DNA of 5,365 bases from Flavobacteriales bacterium (lineage in GTDB: Bacteria; Bacteroidota; Bacteroidia; NS11-12g; UBA955): contig CANFVI010000117.1 in assembly GCA_947450405.1 (NCBI GenBank), forward strand, positions 1 to 5,365, read 5' to 3'. Below, piece after piece: positions 5,092 through 5,365 of the stretch (position 1 is its first letter; each line of letters opens with the position of its first letter). A program made the translations under genes and the position numbers. The notes beneath the pieces are model-generated. The model was not told the DNA's origin and ran no database searches. It saw only the letters and a list, made by a program, of their open reading frames with translations.

Positions 5092-5365
5092 TTATCTACG
5101 ACGTAGTTCTTTAATACGGGCAGCTTTACCAATTTGGTCACGTAGATAGAATATACGTGCACGACGTACTTTACCTCTACGGTTAACATCGATTTTATCG
5201 ATGAATGGGCTGTTGAATGGGAAAATACGTTCTACACCTACACCATTAGAAATTTTACGAACAGTGAAAGTTTCGTCAATACCTGAATTACGACGTTGAA
5301 TAACATCGCCTTGGTACTGCTGAATACGTTCTTTGTTTCCTTCTTTAATCTTATAGTGAACGGTA
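5092..5365 (-). CDS. rplS: 50S ribosomal protein L19 (5' end cut by window edge)
   Basis: The last 90 residues and a TAA stop are visible; the N-terminus, roughly 25 residues of a usual length near 115-120, is outside the window. L19 sits at the interface of the 30S and 50S subunits. Recognition rests on the family core at visible residues 29-56: IDETFTVRKISNGVGVERIF, then PFNSPFI. It is followed by the basic KVRRARIFYLRDQIGKAARI segment and a terminal RRR. Codon use is restricted (CGT, GGT, GTT and AAA recur), as expected of a highly expressed gene. It is followed at once by a strong terminator, so it is the last gene of its transcription unit. Confidence 0.97.
   Translation of the reverse strand, partial: TVHYKIKEGNKERIQQYQGDVIQRRNSGIDETFTVRKISNGVGVERIFPFNSPFIDKIDVNRRGKVRRARIFYLRDQIGKAARIKELRRR

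Overview
The window looks chromosomal and comes from a low-GC member of the Bacteroidota, most likely a Flavobacteriia-type organism. Three things point there: the style of the ExbB/ExbD and L19 proteins; an ECF sigma factor followed by a membrane protein with an N-terminal 'PxxNYFxxLxxxIQxRV' motif and then a small secreted Spy/CpxP-like protein, a recurrent Bacteroidota arrangement; and start sites that mostly lack Shine-Dalgarno sequences. Every supported gene lies on the minus strand, so the reading order is from high to low coordinates.

Region by region: (1) 5092-5365 is the 3' three-quarters of rplS (ribosomal protein L19), followed by a strong intrinsic terminator at 5043-5072. (2) 4638-5091 is a 454-bp gene-free spacer. 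It is unusually rich in palindromes, hairpins and short direct repeats, and its last part must hold the promoter of the next operon. (3) 4637-1840 is a tight three-gene operon: an ECF-type sigma factor; a 558-residue single-span membrane protein in the position of a cognate regulator/anti-sigma factor; and a 166-residue exported Spy/CpxP-like protein. The gaps are 12 and 2 bp, and a compact intrinsic terminator follows at about 1757-1782. (4) 1503-1839 is a spacer holding that terminator and candidate promoters for the next unit. (5) 1502-1 holds exbB and exbD, the latter cut by the window edge. They encode a proton-motive-force-driven channel of the ExbB/TolQ-ExbD/TolR type.

Working model (inference): the sigma factor is held or modulated by the large membrane protein, which has a long acidic presumed-cytoplasmic part and a roughly 98-residue presumed-periplasmic tail. 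The Spy/CpxP-like protein would report envelope state in the periplasm. The most unusual item is the middle protein. It is very large for this operon position and carries a 178-residue stretch with no Lys or Arg, three 12-residue repeats, and a duplicated roughly 54-residue unit with the motif [ST]DAELDxLHxQ. The exbBD pair, rplS and the sigma factor are otherwise conventional.
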